Notes under the pieces: model-generated
Seen by the model: the letters and a program-made list of their open reading frames with translations, nothing else
What the model was told of the DNA's origin: nothing
Database searches by the model: none
Assembly (NCBI GenBank): GCA_026874595.1
Contig: CM049314.1
Coordinates: 15,864,729 to 15,928,728, forward strand
Length of the DNA stretch: 64,000 bases
Direction of reading: 5' to 3'
Source of the DNA: Sipunculus nudus
Taxonomy: Eukaryota; Annelida; Sipuncula; Golfingiida; Sipunculidae
In this document: piece after piece, positions 22,172 through 35,724 of the stretch
How positions within the stretch are numbered: the first letter of the stretch is position 1
Layout: every line of letters starts with the position of its first letter
Translations under genes and position numbers: made by a program

Positions 22172-23768
22172 GCCCTTCATGGCGGATTAAATAAATGTTT
22201 ATTATATTCTGGATATCAGGACGACGATCACGTTCCTTTGTGAAATTTGCCACCGGCTCCACGGCTCGGATCAAGCAATAATGGACTCGTACACTGTTTT
22301 TATAACAAAGTTTTGCCTATCCTGTCCAAACGCCGCACTGATGTGTACTCCTTCATAACTATATCAATGTCGCCCTGAAATGACCAGAAGTGTATCTCCT
22401 CAACCAGAGAGAACATGTGATCTGGGAGCAATAATTGCCAGAAATTCCAGTCATTCACGGATGTCCTGCCCTGAGTTGGTGCTGGCGTAAAAAAAGCCTA
22501 CTAGCTCGCTAGAAACTAGGGCAATTTTATATTTGAATAAAAGATCACATTCAACTCGTAGGGCTCGTACCCAATTCGCTACCAGTCGTAGAGCACTCAT
22601 TTGCAGGGGCTTGTGTGTGGGGTGGGGGAACCCCCTTTTATTCTGCTAAAACTTATGCCAATCAACCACTGGCAAGTTTTATGTTTGTAAATTCACATTT
22701 ATTTTATGTTCGATTATTTAAGAATACGCAAACATAAATAAAATATGGCGTTTTAAGTATATACATATATGCATGCCTATGTGGTAATGTTATTCCCGTG
22801 CTAAATGCAACGGTCAGTTGTATTCGGAAAACGTGCCAGGTTTTTCATGAAAAGGCGGGCCGTTTTGTGTTGAGCTCAGCCGTTTTTCTGGTTATTTCAA
22901 AATGATTAAAATCAATCTAGAAAATGTGGTTGAGTTGTTTCTATTATTTAATTGTGCTTATACAATTCTCTTATCAATGTTTTACTTTGAGTGCTCTGAT
23001 TTGGAAAAATCATTCTCATATAATCTTCATATAAGCTGAAACATCATTTAGAAATAAAATATGCCTTCACTCATCTTTGATATATGGGCCTGACAGGCAT
23101 TTATATATGAACCATATTCGAATAGACCGTTTACCGGCGAACTGGAGTCCCGTTTTAGGCACGTGCAATTATAGATTATGACATATTAAAATTCAATATA
23201 TATTGCAGGATTCATAGATATAGCTGTTAAAATTAAACAGAGAGTTAACCACAGCTGTTAAAAGCAAACGCCTTTAGCTGAAGTATATCAATAAAAGCTA
23301 GGGATGCACAATATATTGGGCTATAAAACTTAAATGTCCAATATTGAATTAAGCCAAAGAAAGGTGCGAATTCGTCATATTAGCTGTGAATATTCAACGT
23401 TTACTATTGAACTAGACTATTAAAGTTTGACAAAGTGCAGAATTCGTCACTCGAGCTGTTTGTGTTAGTGAGAGGTCAGCACGAGTCCGCCAGTGAAGGG
23501 TGACGGTGTTGTCGGGGGAGCAGGGGACGCCCGGGGCGACAAGGAGTAAATCAAGATCTGACACCAGGTGCCCGTCTCCTCTCCCTGACATTCATACACT
23601 CCACAGCTTTCTATGACTGCTCTATTTCTGTGTCATGTGACAAATTTGCCATCCTATTACAGGGTGGCACCGTAGCCCTGCCAGAAAGATGACCATACCG
23701 GGTCAGAGGTCACGGGCCCATTTGATCCGTGCCTGTTATGGCATGGAATGTCTAAACATCTATCATAA
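22172..23768. other. Unique region
   Basis: No gene recognised. The segment 23460-23600 is GC-rich with several CpG; it could be regulatory or a non-coding exon, but no signal decides this. Confidence 0.5.
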
Positions 23769-23794
23769 GTCCCCCCCCCCCGCCCCCCATCAAC

Positions 23795-23852
<58 letters not shown>
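23769..23852. repeat. Poly-C tract and (CT)n microsatellite
   Basis: C-runs at 23771-23788, then CT dinucleotides at 23799-23852, giving a Ser/Leu frame. Confidence 0.95.
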
Positions 23853-23858
<6 letters not shown>

Positions 23859-24130
23859 TAAATTAATTTCAGGGCAGCTTTGCACATACCTCTAAGTCAG
23901 TATAAACAAATTCTTTAATTTCAGTGATGCATTATTTAATAAATACCCTGATTAAACACAATTAAGATCTTCTGAATAATTGTAAAATATAAAGAGGATT
24001 CTTGTTCTTCATTCAAATTTTGCTGACCTACTAATGCTTACGGTGTTTGTTAATGCTTTAATAAAAGGTTAGTCCAGATTTGAAACAAAAAAGTCCCCTC
24101 CTACCATCACCACGATGGATTACGTGTCAG

Positions 24131-24361
24131 TTGGACGGGCGCCAGTTAGACAGGTCCCAGGATGTTTTAAACTGCTTGATATTTTTATACACGCATTCAA
24201 AATATTATATATAAAACATTTATAATTAATTAATTTGCCTTCATTATTGATATTATTGATATTGCATCAGACTGGGATCTTCCCGACTGGGATCCGTCAG
24301 ACTGGGACCCGTCCAGATGGGATCGAAAAATATCCCGACCAGTCTACTTGAGACCGTCCCA
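24131..24361. mobile_element. Possible MITE, 231 bp
   Basis: The left end TTGGACGGGCGCCAGTTAGA and the inverted right end TGGGACGGTCTCAAGTAGAC are similar, about 70% over 30 bases. Inside the right half are repeated GACTGGGATC motifs. No target duplication was found, so this is tentative. Confidence 0.35.
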
Positions 24362-24737
24362 TTTGTGATGACACCCTACCATGCACCAACCACCATTAAC
24401 GAAATTTAAATATTTAAGAGTACACATACCAAAATGGCTATTTTTTTGCGATTTCACTCTTATTTGCACACACCAGTTTTTTTATATAAAAAAATATATA
24501 TTATAAACAAAATATTACTTTATATTTTATAACATTAAAAAATAAAAAAATGATGAACACGGTTTGTGTTAGGTCCAGATTGTAAAAAGTTCATAAATCC
24601 TTGCAGTTTCCCGAAATTATTGGGATCGCAGTATAGAGTATTTTGCCAAGGGGACAGTTATAGGGAATCAGTCTGTGTAATATTATAAGAACAAATCAAA
24701 CTTAGCACATGCGATGTCACAGTTTCATACCCCGAAT

Positions 24738-24740
<3 letters not shown>

Positions 24741-24779
<39 letters not shown>
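24741..24779. repeat. (GA)n microsatellite
   Basis: About 19 GA dinucleotides. Confidence 0.97.
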
Positions 24780-24781
<2 letters not shown>

Positions 24782-26278
24782 TAAGTACAAGAAAAATTTG
24801 CCTTTCCTAAAACATGATAACTACTCTTTTACAGGCGTCATGTCCAATTAGAATTGTCTTGTCTGCAAAAATTGAGGGGATGAAAAAACTACTTTTATGT
24901 CAAATGCAGCTAAATAGCCTGTCAAGCATTCCAGCAGTTGGAAAATTGGTGTATTTGCTGAGGAATTTTGTATTTTTTCTGATTCATCTGTTTCACGGTT
25001 TCCACATTCTTTCTTAATTTTCCTGTGGAGAGCATCTTGGAAACCATATTTTTTATGACTTAATATTCCCTTAGAAGAAATATCATTTGCCGAGTATGAG
25101 CTTCTTTAATTTAGAATAACCATATAAAATACCCCACAATGGTATGTTCCTAATATAGTAAATCAAGTTTAGAGGACCGTAACCCTGTTAAGGGCCTTGT
25201 TTATTATGGTATTTCTAGGTTGTATTCAGCTGTTGTAATACCGTTCCTCTCCTCTTTTTCATATAATGGGAACGGCTGTTCTCAGAGATCAGTTCAGGGG
25301 GCAGACGGTTCATTTTGGCAAGGCAGTTAAAAAACAATGCAGATATATTTAAAGAGAAAGAAAGTAAAACTAAATAAATGAAATAAATAGTAGACATGAA
25401 TAAAGAGTAAACCGTAAAGAGCAAAAGGAAAACAAATTATAAATTAATTGTCTTTTATCTTTATTACTCTGATTTTTATTACCTTATTACTTTATTACTT
25501 TGTTGTGCCACCGCACTGCAGATTAGAAAGACAGACAGATAGGCAAGGGAGGAAGGGACATTTGGAGAAATGAAGGAGTACAGGAAGGGGTTAAAGAAAT
25601 GGAATGAAGTAGACAGCGAGGCAGAGACATGGTCAGCGAGACATCAGAGTCTGAACAAAAACGTACTGCACCTTGCCAAGGTCTATCAAGAAGGGCTTAA
25701 AGTGGATTTAGGAGGCGATTGGGTCCTAAAAAGTGAAGAAAAATGACAAACAAGCGCTTTGTAGAGCTTAACGAGGGTGCAACACTCCTTCAGAATACTG
25801 CAACGAGAGAAAGTCCTAACGAGCTCTGACAGGCAACAAGCACAACTTGTCATTTATGTTATGAAGAATGGCAGTTTTAAGATGCCTCCATTTAGGCTAT
25901 TAGAGGTGACCCTGAAAAGAACACAGTAAAATAAACTCTAGATGGATTTGTACCCGCTGCAACCTGTGAGAATGTGTCATATAACTGAATTTAATGGTTC
26001 ATATTTCTACCAGTGGCTGTTTATTGAGGTTATTCTCTTCAAAAGTCCTCGCATTGGTCCCTGTGAAAGTTACATCATCCGTCACCTATGTCACATTCTC
26101 TGTGCTATTTCTGGAATTTCCAAAAATGAAAAACATTGCCCGGTGATCGCTTTAGCGACATAATAGCTTTCAACCTAACCATGATATTAAGCATCTCTAA
26201 TTGGGAAGTGAAGCTTCTATATATTATGAAATATAATGATTAACTCTTGGTGGGGTGAAGATGGGGTAATCATATACT

Positions 26279-26493
26279 CAGAAGCGGATCCGGGGGGGGG
26301 GGGGGCAGGGGGTCCGGACGCCCCCCCCCCCCCTTTCAGCAGGCGCAAGCTTGTTATAAGTGTTTGAGACCAATGTTTCAGCCAGGACCCCCCCCCCCCC
26401 CCCTTTCTGGACCTGGAGACCTTTTTTAAGCTTTGTCATTAGTCCTCCTGGGTTGGACCCCTCCTTTTCCTAAATTCTGGATCCGCCCCTAAG
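26279..26493. mobile_element. MITE-like element with CGGATCC termini and poly-G/C tracts
   Basis: The left end CAGAAGCGGATCCGGGG and the inverted right end TTAGGGGCGGATCCAG are similar. A poly-G run near the left end and two poly-C runs further in make opposing G/C tracts. The right half matches 31131-31230 in inverted orientation (CCAGGACTTAGGAAAAG, GGAGGACTAATGACAAAGC), which confirms a dispersed family. CAG-type termini suggest hAT, but no 8-bp target duplication was found. Confidence 0.55.
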
Positions 26494-27150
26494 TCACTAT
26501 TTTTAAAATGTTATCTCTCAATGAGTTCTGTAAGTATCATGATGCAAAACAAAAATCATTCAAAAATCATAATTCAAATGTCAATATTTATATAAAAAAA
26601 ACATTGCATTGACATGAAATATGAAATCACGAATCGACCTGTTTAATGTACTAAGGGCCAGTATATTAAACTGCAATTTTCACTCTCTGTATTTCATCAT
26701 GATTATATAACATGTATGGTGCAGGTGTTTAAGTAAATTGGGACTTTGTTTATTCAAGTGTCAGACCTGAGTTGCCGGGTATGTATATAATGACTGTAAT
26801 TACTTAGCCTTGATTACATGGCAACTCTATTCAGTCTAATTGCATGCACTTTCATTCAGCTCCTGTGAAGACCTTTCTTTAATTGTGTCTATTGTGATAC
26901 ATCAGGAAAATCTCTGATTGGTAACTCTGTGTTCTACGAATCTTGCTGGGATACATGCGATGTGTGGAGAGTCAGTTTTGCAACCGGGAGGCCAGCCCCT
27001 AAGCATGGGCTGCCCCCTCTGCTCTAGAGTTACAATAAAGATAGTATACATCAACTCAGAGACTTGTAAGTTTATCGCCCGTGCATCCTGGACCAGGTTA
27101 TAATCCTTACACTGTGACATCCATTAATGGTTCGACATTATCTGTAGTCA
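26494..27150. other. AT-rich unique region
   Basis: No gene recognised; the open frames at 26902-27120 on both strands overlap each other and lack motifs. Confidence 0.55.
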
Positions 27151-30100
27151 TATATCACAGGATTACCGGGCAGGAGGGAGATGTCACAGGATAACCGAGC
27201 TGGAGGGAGATGTCACAAGATATCCGAACAGGAGGGAGATGTCACAGGAATACCGAGCTGGAGGAAGATGTCACAGGATAACCGGGCAGGAGAGCGATGA
27301 CACTCGATAATAGAGCAGGAGGGAGATGTCATAGAATAACCGGGCAGGAGGGAGATGTCACTGGATAACCGAGAAGGAGGAAGATTACACAGTCTACCAA
27401 GTGGGAAGGAGATTGCACAGGATAACCGAGCGGGGGGGGGGGGGGGGGGAGATGTCACAGGATAACCTAACAGGAGGGAGATGTCACCGGGTAACCGAGC
27501 AGGAAGGCGATGTCACAGGATTACCGAGCAAGAGGGAGATATCATAGGATAACCGAACAGAAGGGAGATGTAACAGGATAACCGAACACAAGGGAGATGT
27601 CACAGGATAACTGAGCAGGAGGAAGATTACACAGACTACCGAGCAAGAGGGAGCTATCATAGGAGAACCGAACAGAAGGGAGATATCACAGAATAACCGA
27701 ACAGAAGGGAGATGTCACAGGAAAACCGAACAGAAGGGAGATGTCACAGGATAACTGAGCAGGAGGAAGATTACACAGACTACCGAGCAAGAGGGAGATA
27801 TCATAGGAGAACCAAACAGAAGGGAGATATCACAGAATAACCGAACAGAAGGGAGATTTCACAGAATAACCGAACAGAAGGGAGATGTCACAGGATAACT
27901 GAGCAGGAGGAAGATTACACAGACTACCGACCAAGAGGGAGATATCATAGGATAACCGAAAAGAAGGGAGATGTCACAGGATAACCGAACAGAAGGGGAG
28001 ATGTCACAGGATAACTGAGCAGGAGGAAGATTACACAGACCACCGAGCAAGAGGGAGATATCATAGGATAACCGAACAGAAGGGAGATGTCACAGGATAA
28101 CCGAACAGAAGGGAGATGTCACAGGATAACTGAGCAGGAGGAAGATTACACAGACAACCGAGCAAGAAGGAGATATCATAGGCGAACCGAACAGAAGGGA
28201 GATATCACAGAATAACCGAACAGAAGGGAGATATCACAGAATAACCGAACAGAAGGGAGATGTCACAGGATAACTGAGCAGGAGGAAGATTACACAGACT
28301 ACCGACCAAGAGGGAGATATCATAGGATAACCGAACAGAAGGGAGATGTCACAGGATAACCGAACAGAAGGGAGATGTCACAGGATAACTGAGCAGGAGG
28401 AAGATTACACAGACTACCGAGCAAGAGGGAGATATCATAGGATAACCGAACAGAAGGGAGATGTCACAGGATAACCGAACAGAAGGGAGATGTCACAGGA
28501 TAACTGGGCAGGAGGAAGAGTACACAGACTACCGAGCAAGAGGGAGATATCATAGGAAAACCGAACAGAAGGGAGATGTGACAGAATAACCTAACAGAAG
28601 GGAGATGTCACAGGATAACCTAACAGAAGGGAAATGTCACAGGATAACTGAGCAGGAGGAAGATTACACAGACTACCGAGCAAGAGGGAGATATCATAGG
28701 AAAACCGAACAGAAGGGAGATGTCACAGAATAACCGAACAGAAGGGAGATGTCACAGGATAACTGAGCAGGAGCAAGATTACACAGACTACCGAGCAAGA
28801 GGGAGATATCATAGGATAACCGAACGGAAGAGAGATGTAACAGAATAACCGAACAGAAGGGAGATGTCACAGGATAACCGAACAGAAGGGAGATGTCACA
28901 GGATAACTGAGCAGGAGGAAGAGTACACAGACTACCGAGCAAGAGGGAGATATCACAGGAGAACCGAACAGAAGGGAGATATCACAGAATAACCGAACAG
29001 AAGGGAGATGTCACAGGAAAACCGAACAGAAGGGAGATGTCACAGGATAACTGAGTAGGAGGAAGATTACACAGACTACCGAGCAAGAGGGAGATATCAT
29101 AGGCGAACCGAACAGAAGGGAGATATCACAGGAAAACCGAACAGAAGGGAGATCTCACAGAATAACCTAACAGAAGGGAGATGTCACAGGATAACTGAGC
29201 AGGAGGAAGATTACACAGACTACCGAGCAAGAGGGAGATATCATAGGATAACCGAACAGAAGGGAGATGTCACAGGATAACCGAACAGAAGGGAGATGTC
29301 ACAGGATAACTGGACAGGAGGAAGATAACACAGACTACCGAGCAAGAGGGAGATATCATAGGAGAACCGAACAGAAGGGAGATCACAGGATAACCGAACA
29401 GAAGGGAGATGTCACAGGATAACCTAACAGAAGGGAAATGTCACAGGATAACTGAGCAGGAGGAAGATTACACAGACTACCGAGCAAGAGGGAGATATCA
29501 TAGGAAAACCGAACAGAAGGGAGATGTCACAGAATAACCGAACAGAAGGGAGATGTCACAGGATAACTGAGCAGGAGCAAGATTACACAGACTACCGAGC
29601 AAGAGGGAGATATCATAGGATAACCGAACGGAAGAGAGATGTAACAGAATAACCGAACAGAAGGGAGATGTCACAGGATAACCTAACAGAAGGGAGATGT
29701 CACAGGATAACCGAACAGAAGGGAGATGTCACAGGATAACTGAGCAGGAGGAAGATTACACAGACTACCGAGCAAGAGGGAGATATCATAGGATAACCGA
29801 ACAGAAGGGAGATGTAACAGGATAACCTAACAGAAGGGAGATGTCACAGGATAACTGAGCAGGAGGAAGATTACACAGACTACTGAGCAAGAGGGAGATA
29901 TCATAGGAGAACCGAACAGAAGGGAGATGTAACAGGATAACCTAACAGAAGGGAGATGTCACAGGATAACCGAACAGAAGGGAGATGTCACAGGATAACT
30001 GAGCAGGAGGAAGATTACACAGACTACCGAGCAAGAGGGAGATATCATAGGAAAACCGAACAGAAGGGAGATGTAACAGGATAACTGAGCAGGTGGAAGA

Positions 30101-30577
30101 GTACACAGACTACCGAGCAAGAGGGAGATATCATAGGAGAACCGAACAGAAGGGAGATGTAACAGGATAACCTAACAGAAGGGAGATGTCACAGGATAAC
30201 TGAGCAGGAGGAAGATTACACAGACTACTGAGCAAGAGGGAGATATCATAGGAGAACCGAACAGAAGGGAGATGTAACAGGATAACCTAACAGAAGGGAG
30301 ATGTCACAGGATAACCGAACAGAAGGGAGATGTCACAGGATAACTGAGCAGGAGGAAGATTACACAGACTACCGAGCAAGAGGGAGATATCATAGGATAA
30401 CCGAACAGAAGGGAGATGTCACAGGATAACCGAATAGAAGGGAGATGTCATAGGATAACCTAACAGAAGGGAGATGTCACAGGATAACTGAGCAGGAGCA
30501 AGATTACACAGACTACCGAGCAAGAGGGAGATATCATAGGATAATCGAGTAGGAGGGATATATCACAGGATAACCGA
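27151..30577. repeat. 29-bp satellite array with higher-order structure
   Basis: About 118 monomers of a 29-bp unit whose main form contains GATAACCGAACAGAAGGGAG and ATGTCACAG. A dimer of variant monomers (GAGCAGGAGGAAGATTACAC then GAGCAAGAGGGAGATATCAT) recurs regularly. The distance between successive GAAGATTACAC markers is mostly about 116 or 145 bp, so the higher-order unit is four or five monomers. The left 450 bp are more diverged and lack this order. A hAT-like element interrupts the right edge. Confidence 0.95.
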
Positions 30578-31081
30578 CAGAGCTACGGACTGGACCGTTT
30601 AGACCAGTCAGGTCCAGCCCAAAATTGTGGAAAAATACCGGACCGCCTACTCCCGGATCGAACCAGTCCGGACCGCCTCTTCTGAAATTTAATGATATGT
30701 GCTATTGTTGAATTTCTTTCATGTGATACGTTTCAACCCACAATCCTTGTGATGAACAATGTGCTTGCGTTTGTGGGTAACTTATATAATAAGTACAGAA
30801 TGTACTAGAACCACCCGCAGAAGTTTTGCTCCCAGCAAGATATTCTACCTATAGTTCAGACATAGATTCTCAGGGTCTACAAAAGGGGATGGTGGGGTTA
30901 GCTGCATGTTTTTTTAATTTTATCTTTATCTTGTATGATTTAATTTTTATTTACCATTGTAAATAATTAGTTTGTCTTTCAACCCTTAGTACTGCACCAC
31001 CTATAGAGCTGGATCTTACGAGGACCGGACGGTTGTGGTGGTAAACAGGACCACCAAGGGGAGGTCCGGTCCGAACCTCTA
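30578..31081. mobile_element. hAT-like non-autonomous transposon
   Basis: The left end CAGAGCTACGGACTGGACCG and the inverted right end TAGAGGTTCGGACCGGACCT are similar, and CAGAG is typical of hAT termini. The 8 bases before (ATAACCGA) and after (GTTACCGA) match at six positions. The left copy is satellite monomer sequence, so the element appears to have landed in the 29-bp array. Length is 504 bp with no transposase; the open frame at 30979-31188 is unrecognised. Confidence 0.55.
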
Positions 31082-31130
31082 GTTACCGAGCTGGTGAATC
31101 CGAAATGAAGCTGATCAATACTTAGTGTGA

Positions 31131-31230
31131 CAGAGGCGAATCCAGGACTTAGGAAAAGGGGGATCCAACACAGGAGGACTAATGACAAAGCCTAAAAAAA
31201 GTTCCCATGTTCGGGAAAAGGTGGGCCTAG
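31131..31230. mobile_element. Fragment of the CAGARGCGRATCC repeat family
   Basis: It starts CAGAGGCGAATCCAGGACTT and matches the right half of the 26279-26493 element in inverted orientation for about 90 bp. No right end was found. Confidence 0.55.
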
Positions 31231-32537
31231 GCCGCAAAAATTGGACTGAAACCCTTAAAAAGGTATTGGGGGGATGAAATGGGGTGCAGCATTAAGTCTA
31301 CCTGCATCATTTTGTCTCCATAAAATAAAGGTAACAATATCCAGTGTCTCTATGTCTCTTCTTAAGTAATTAAGGTCAGTATGTGCAATTTTAGCATGTG
31401 ATTGAAGTGGAGAAAGGGTTAAAATAACATCATTTAAAATGCATTCTTAATGTTTTATTTATTTAAAATGTTCCATACCATGTGAGGAGACATCTATACT
31501 CCCACAATCATGCATCCCCTCTCGGGCGCCCCCATTCGTGATGTTCAAAATGCGCTCCCACTTTCAAAATCACTCCAAAGCCTATGAAAAGTGACATGAT
31601 ACCGGACTTCTGGCACATAAAGATGGGGGGTCAGACTAACCTCCGCCAGGGGGTCAAAAACAATCATTCCGTCATATGGACAGGAAGTTTACAATGACGG
31701 GTATTTCTGGTGAAATCAACGTATGACAATGATGTACTGTCAAACCGACTTCAAGATATGACCGGTCGTAAGGACCTTTCACTGGCCAGATATGACAAAC
31801 TCTTCATAAGTGACAATTTGACAGTGGTATGTCCATGCGTGCAGCTAAGAACACAAGTCGTCACAGACGTCATATGTCAGAGGTATAGCCGCATGACGAC
31901 ATGACACTAACTGATGCCACCACTCTGACCAAGTAGGCACGTGACATTAACGACCACCGTGCACAGTCTGTACAAACGACAGTTATCATACATGACCTAC
32001 ACCTGGAAAATCTAAGGCTTAAAGGTTGATTGCTAAAATTCCTTATTTTGATATATATTTTGAACCCCATCGAGTAGATCATTAATTGAACTGGTTACTA
32101 AGTCATCGGTGCATTCTCCAAAGTAGTAACCCCCTAACTGACCTTGGTATAATTAATTAACCATATCAGACACCTAAATAGAGATCCCCTAAACCTCCTC
32201 TGGTAAGCCATGGTAATGACCTCACCAATTTACCTTTTGAGATTAGTTTTATATTCTACAGAACCCTCCAGTAAATCTTTGTAGAACTGATCCTCTTATT
32301 TTAGGAAATACACGTATGTCATAGAAATTTTAGTGCATACGTGAAGCCTTTGAGTGAACATCATGAAATGCCTATAAGGTTGTAAAACGGATTTACTGCT
32401 GAAGTAAGGCTTGTTTTTTTTTTGCCTGTCTTTAATAAACTCGCATTTGTATGAGAAAGTTTTTAGGACGCTGCAGTTTATTGCTGTAGTTAATGCATAC
32501 AGTATATGACCATCTTTACACACACACCCTCACACAC

Positions 32538-32597
<60 letters not shown>

Positions 32598-33290
32598 GGA
32601 TTTGGGTGTGTGAAATTCATGTAACATCTATAAATGTAGTTTATATTTTTTAGTTAGATCCAATTGCATGAACTGCATGAGGAATAAGTACAATAATAAT
32701 TCATATGTTAATATATCCAGAGTTGAAGAATTAGAAAGTAACGGTGGCCTTGGTATGTACTCTAACCAGGCTATGAAATCCCTTTGGCAGTACTGACGTT
32801 ATATAACACTGAATTGACGAATGACGAAGTATGACTTCGCGGAGGAGGGCTGGGAACTTGAGTTTGTAAATTCAAATACATACACCAGGAGACGCCACTA
32901 GTTACAATCCCAGAATAGATTTCAATCACCGTTACCTCGTCTCTTCTGGTTAATACAACATTTTATTACAGAAAAGACAATGAAGATCAGAAAACATGGC
33001 TTCCTTGACATATCAGCAGATGTTCCATTGAACAACAATCCACGGCTGTCAGTATTGTCCACAAATTACTCAGCTATACACAGATGTTAATAATGTGTAC
33101 CATTATAATTTTTTTTTTGCATCTAGGTAAATCAGTAATCAAATTGACCTTACAATGTATATGATAAAATGCTCTGTCTTATCAGTGCCATGGAACCTGT
33201 GATAAGTATATATGTATATGTGTATATATGTATGTATTTTTACATGTGTTTATATGTGTGTGGACTTATGTATTTGTGATTGTGTGTGTG
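31231..33290. other. AT-rich unique region
   Basis: No gene recognised. 31690-31990 is enriched in TGAC/GTCA words but has no clear period. (TA)n at 32545-32590. Confidence 0.5.
32545..32590. repeat. (TA)n microsatellite
   Basis: TA run preceded by a short CA run. Confidence 0.95.
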
Positions 33291-33406
33291 CGTTAAGTGG
33301 GCGGGGCCTCAGGAGAGGTGTAATTTAATGAATGAAAGGTGTACACCTGAACTATATATATATTATATATATATATATCTACATATATATAGAAAATTTA
33401 CAAATT

Positions 33407-33450
<44 letters not shown>

Positions 33451-33511
33451 CTTCAGGTGCACACCTGCCAATCATTTATTACGCCTATCCTGAGGCCCCG
33501 CCCACTAAACG
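33291..33511. repeat. 221-bp imperfect palindrome with (TA)n core
   Basis: The left arm (33291-33360: GTGGGCGGGGCCTCAGGA, then AGGTGTACACCTGAA) and the right arm (33445-33511) are reverse complements with a few substitutions. The AT-rich centre contains TA runs. Each arm carries a smaller palindrome, AGGTGTACACCT or its variant. The arm divergence argues against an assembly fold-back. It is likely a fold-back/MITE-type element; no transposase is visible. Confidence 0.8.
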
Positions 33512-34020
33512 TACGGTCTTACTGTACATTCTGTCCGGGTCTTTTTCCCATTTCTGTTTGTCTAATTTTGACCTCGACCAGCTGGATAAACTTTCGCACC
33601 GAACTATTTGGAAACGCCAATACTAAAAACGTTGTGGGGCTCCACGATAAACAGATTAAGCCGCAGGTTTACCTGTTGTGTTTGCACACGGCACACAGAC
33701 ATAAAGCAGACGATCTGGTTGTTCTTATACACTCAGGCCCTGCGTGGTCATCACAGGCATCAGCGTAAACCTACATGACGTAGTCAACAACAAACACAGG
33801 AAAACATTCATACCACAGGTGTATAAGATAATACAAGATAATATTAATGTTAGTAGTTGATAAATATTTTGCCAAATACTGTGTTTGGCTGTTTGTTCGG
33901 GATGGTATCAAATTCGTTAAATTAACGAAAATGAAATTATCGCGAAAAAAACATCGAGAATATGACGCCCCATCTGCAATTTTATTGTTGCCTCTTAGGC
34001 ATCTCATATATATATATATA

Positions 34021-34072
<52 letters not shown>

Positions 34073-35724
34073 GTTATCTTTGCCCCTATAGTATAGAAGA
34101 TCGATATAATGAACTTAAACAGATCATTAAAGTAATCTTACATCAAATGTTAAAAATATAAATAATATCAACATCATCATGCTATTAGTGTATTATCTAA
34201 ATAATGAACACTAAGTTTCACTGTACGATTTCACCTTGGGGTACTCGTGGAGCTGTTAAGGTTTTGGGCCTTGATCACTTATTTGGCAATAAAGTAGGCC
34301 AATATTACTTTCCCTTGGTTACAGTTTAGTAAGATCGCGAAAATTAAACCCTCGTGAAACAACTGACAGGTGAAAATCGCGAAAAATTTATCCCCGCAAA
34401 TATGAAGCCAACCACATCAATTTAAAAAGCAACAGACACCCTGAGAAAAAATGTAAATATTGATACGAACGACAGTGTGTGTATGTGCATGTGTGCTCGC
34501 TTTGAGATTATGTACGCTGTTTTTCTTTGTTCCCTCTTTTAGTTATTACATTTACTACCGTCATGTGTCGGGAAAGCTGTATCTGTTTTTGCTTTGAGAA
34601 AGGTAGATAAAACTGAACTGTTATGTTCCGTTCTGTATTCGTGTAACATCTTTACAAAAATAAAATATTAAAAAAAAACACTTTATTAAGTTCGACTACC
34701 TATCCGTATCTTTTACTGAAGCCATTGTAGGATATCCGATTTATGACTAAGCTCGTTATGGGCAAGAGAGGTATAAAGATTAAAGAACTTTATCCGGACA
34801 AATTTGATTAAAGGTTTGACAAAAATCCATCTCAAAATTGTATACTGACATGCCCACCTGGTTAGGTACAGTAGAAGCCCAATCATCTACGTCCATATCA
34901 ACTACTCCACCAATCCCCACCAACCAACCCGGCCCCGGGGACTCCTATATCCCGTCTATAAGGCCTGTATGGTTTAACAGGTATGGGGCAAAGTCATGAT
35001 CATATATCCCAAGGCCAGGCGCTTGTAACTTAGAACACGTGCTGCAATGTACACAGCGTATACCACAGAGTATACTAACAGCTAAATACAGGTGCTCAAA
35101 ATAATTGTTAACAATACAGATGGCGCTCTTCATACACAGCCCCGCTACTACTAACCACATTTATTTAAACAGGAGGTGGGGCCAATGTTTTCAAATATGC
35201 CGGCGAGATTCCTCGGTCTCAGCGTCAATGCTGTATTTAATTATCAACAAATTCAGAATGCATGTTATGCCATATCATGTGTACGGATTAAGCCGCCTGG
35301 TACACACTGTTGGCATTTTGCGGTAGTTGCGGTGCACCTGGAGACCCGACGTGAATATGAAACCACAAGACCGTACAGCGAATCAGAATATGTTAAAGAC
35401 ATTTATATTTATATTTTTATAGTCCCTGTAAACTTTTCATTCCTCCCCCCCCCCCCCCCGTAATTCTCTTTTCTATACTTTTATTTATATTATAATCCAT
35501 TACTTGTATCCTGTAAATTATAATTATATATGGTCTATATATTTCTATGTGGACTTCCCTAGTAATGCCCTGGTTCCACTTGTCGAATTGGAAACACAAT
35601 GTTGAATCGGTCCTACGATATTCAGACCAACCAAATTTGTGAAAGTTCTTTCGGAACTTGCATAGTTCAAATCGCGATCATCCGACTTTGGCGACACAAT
35701 AGCGAATTCTCGCATATCGGGCAT
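33512..35724. other. AT-rich unique region
   Basis: No gene recognised. Open frames at 33771-34161 and 34945-35463 are interrupted by simple repeats or lack motifs. (TA)n at 34005-34071 and a poly-C run at 35446-35459. Confidence 0.55.
34005..34071. repeat. (TA)n microsatellite
   Basis: TA run with one internal CTCATA interruption. Confidence 0.95.

Larger units (their letters stand above)
23853..26278. other. AT-rich unique region
   Basis: No gene recognised. It contains a weak MITE candidate and a (GA)n run (listed separately), plus unremarkable short open frames at 24814-25017, 25215-25424 and 25942-26163. Confidence 0.55.

Noticed and set aside
27213-28942. Minus frames of 63-82 codons in the 29-bp array
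   Set aside because: Satellite artefacts; each ends at a monomer variant.
27151-30577. CRISPR array
   Set aside because: Repeats are contiguous with no unique spacers and the DNA is eukaryotic. The same holds for the other 29-43 bp arrays.
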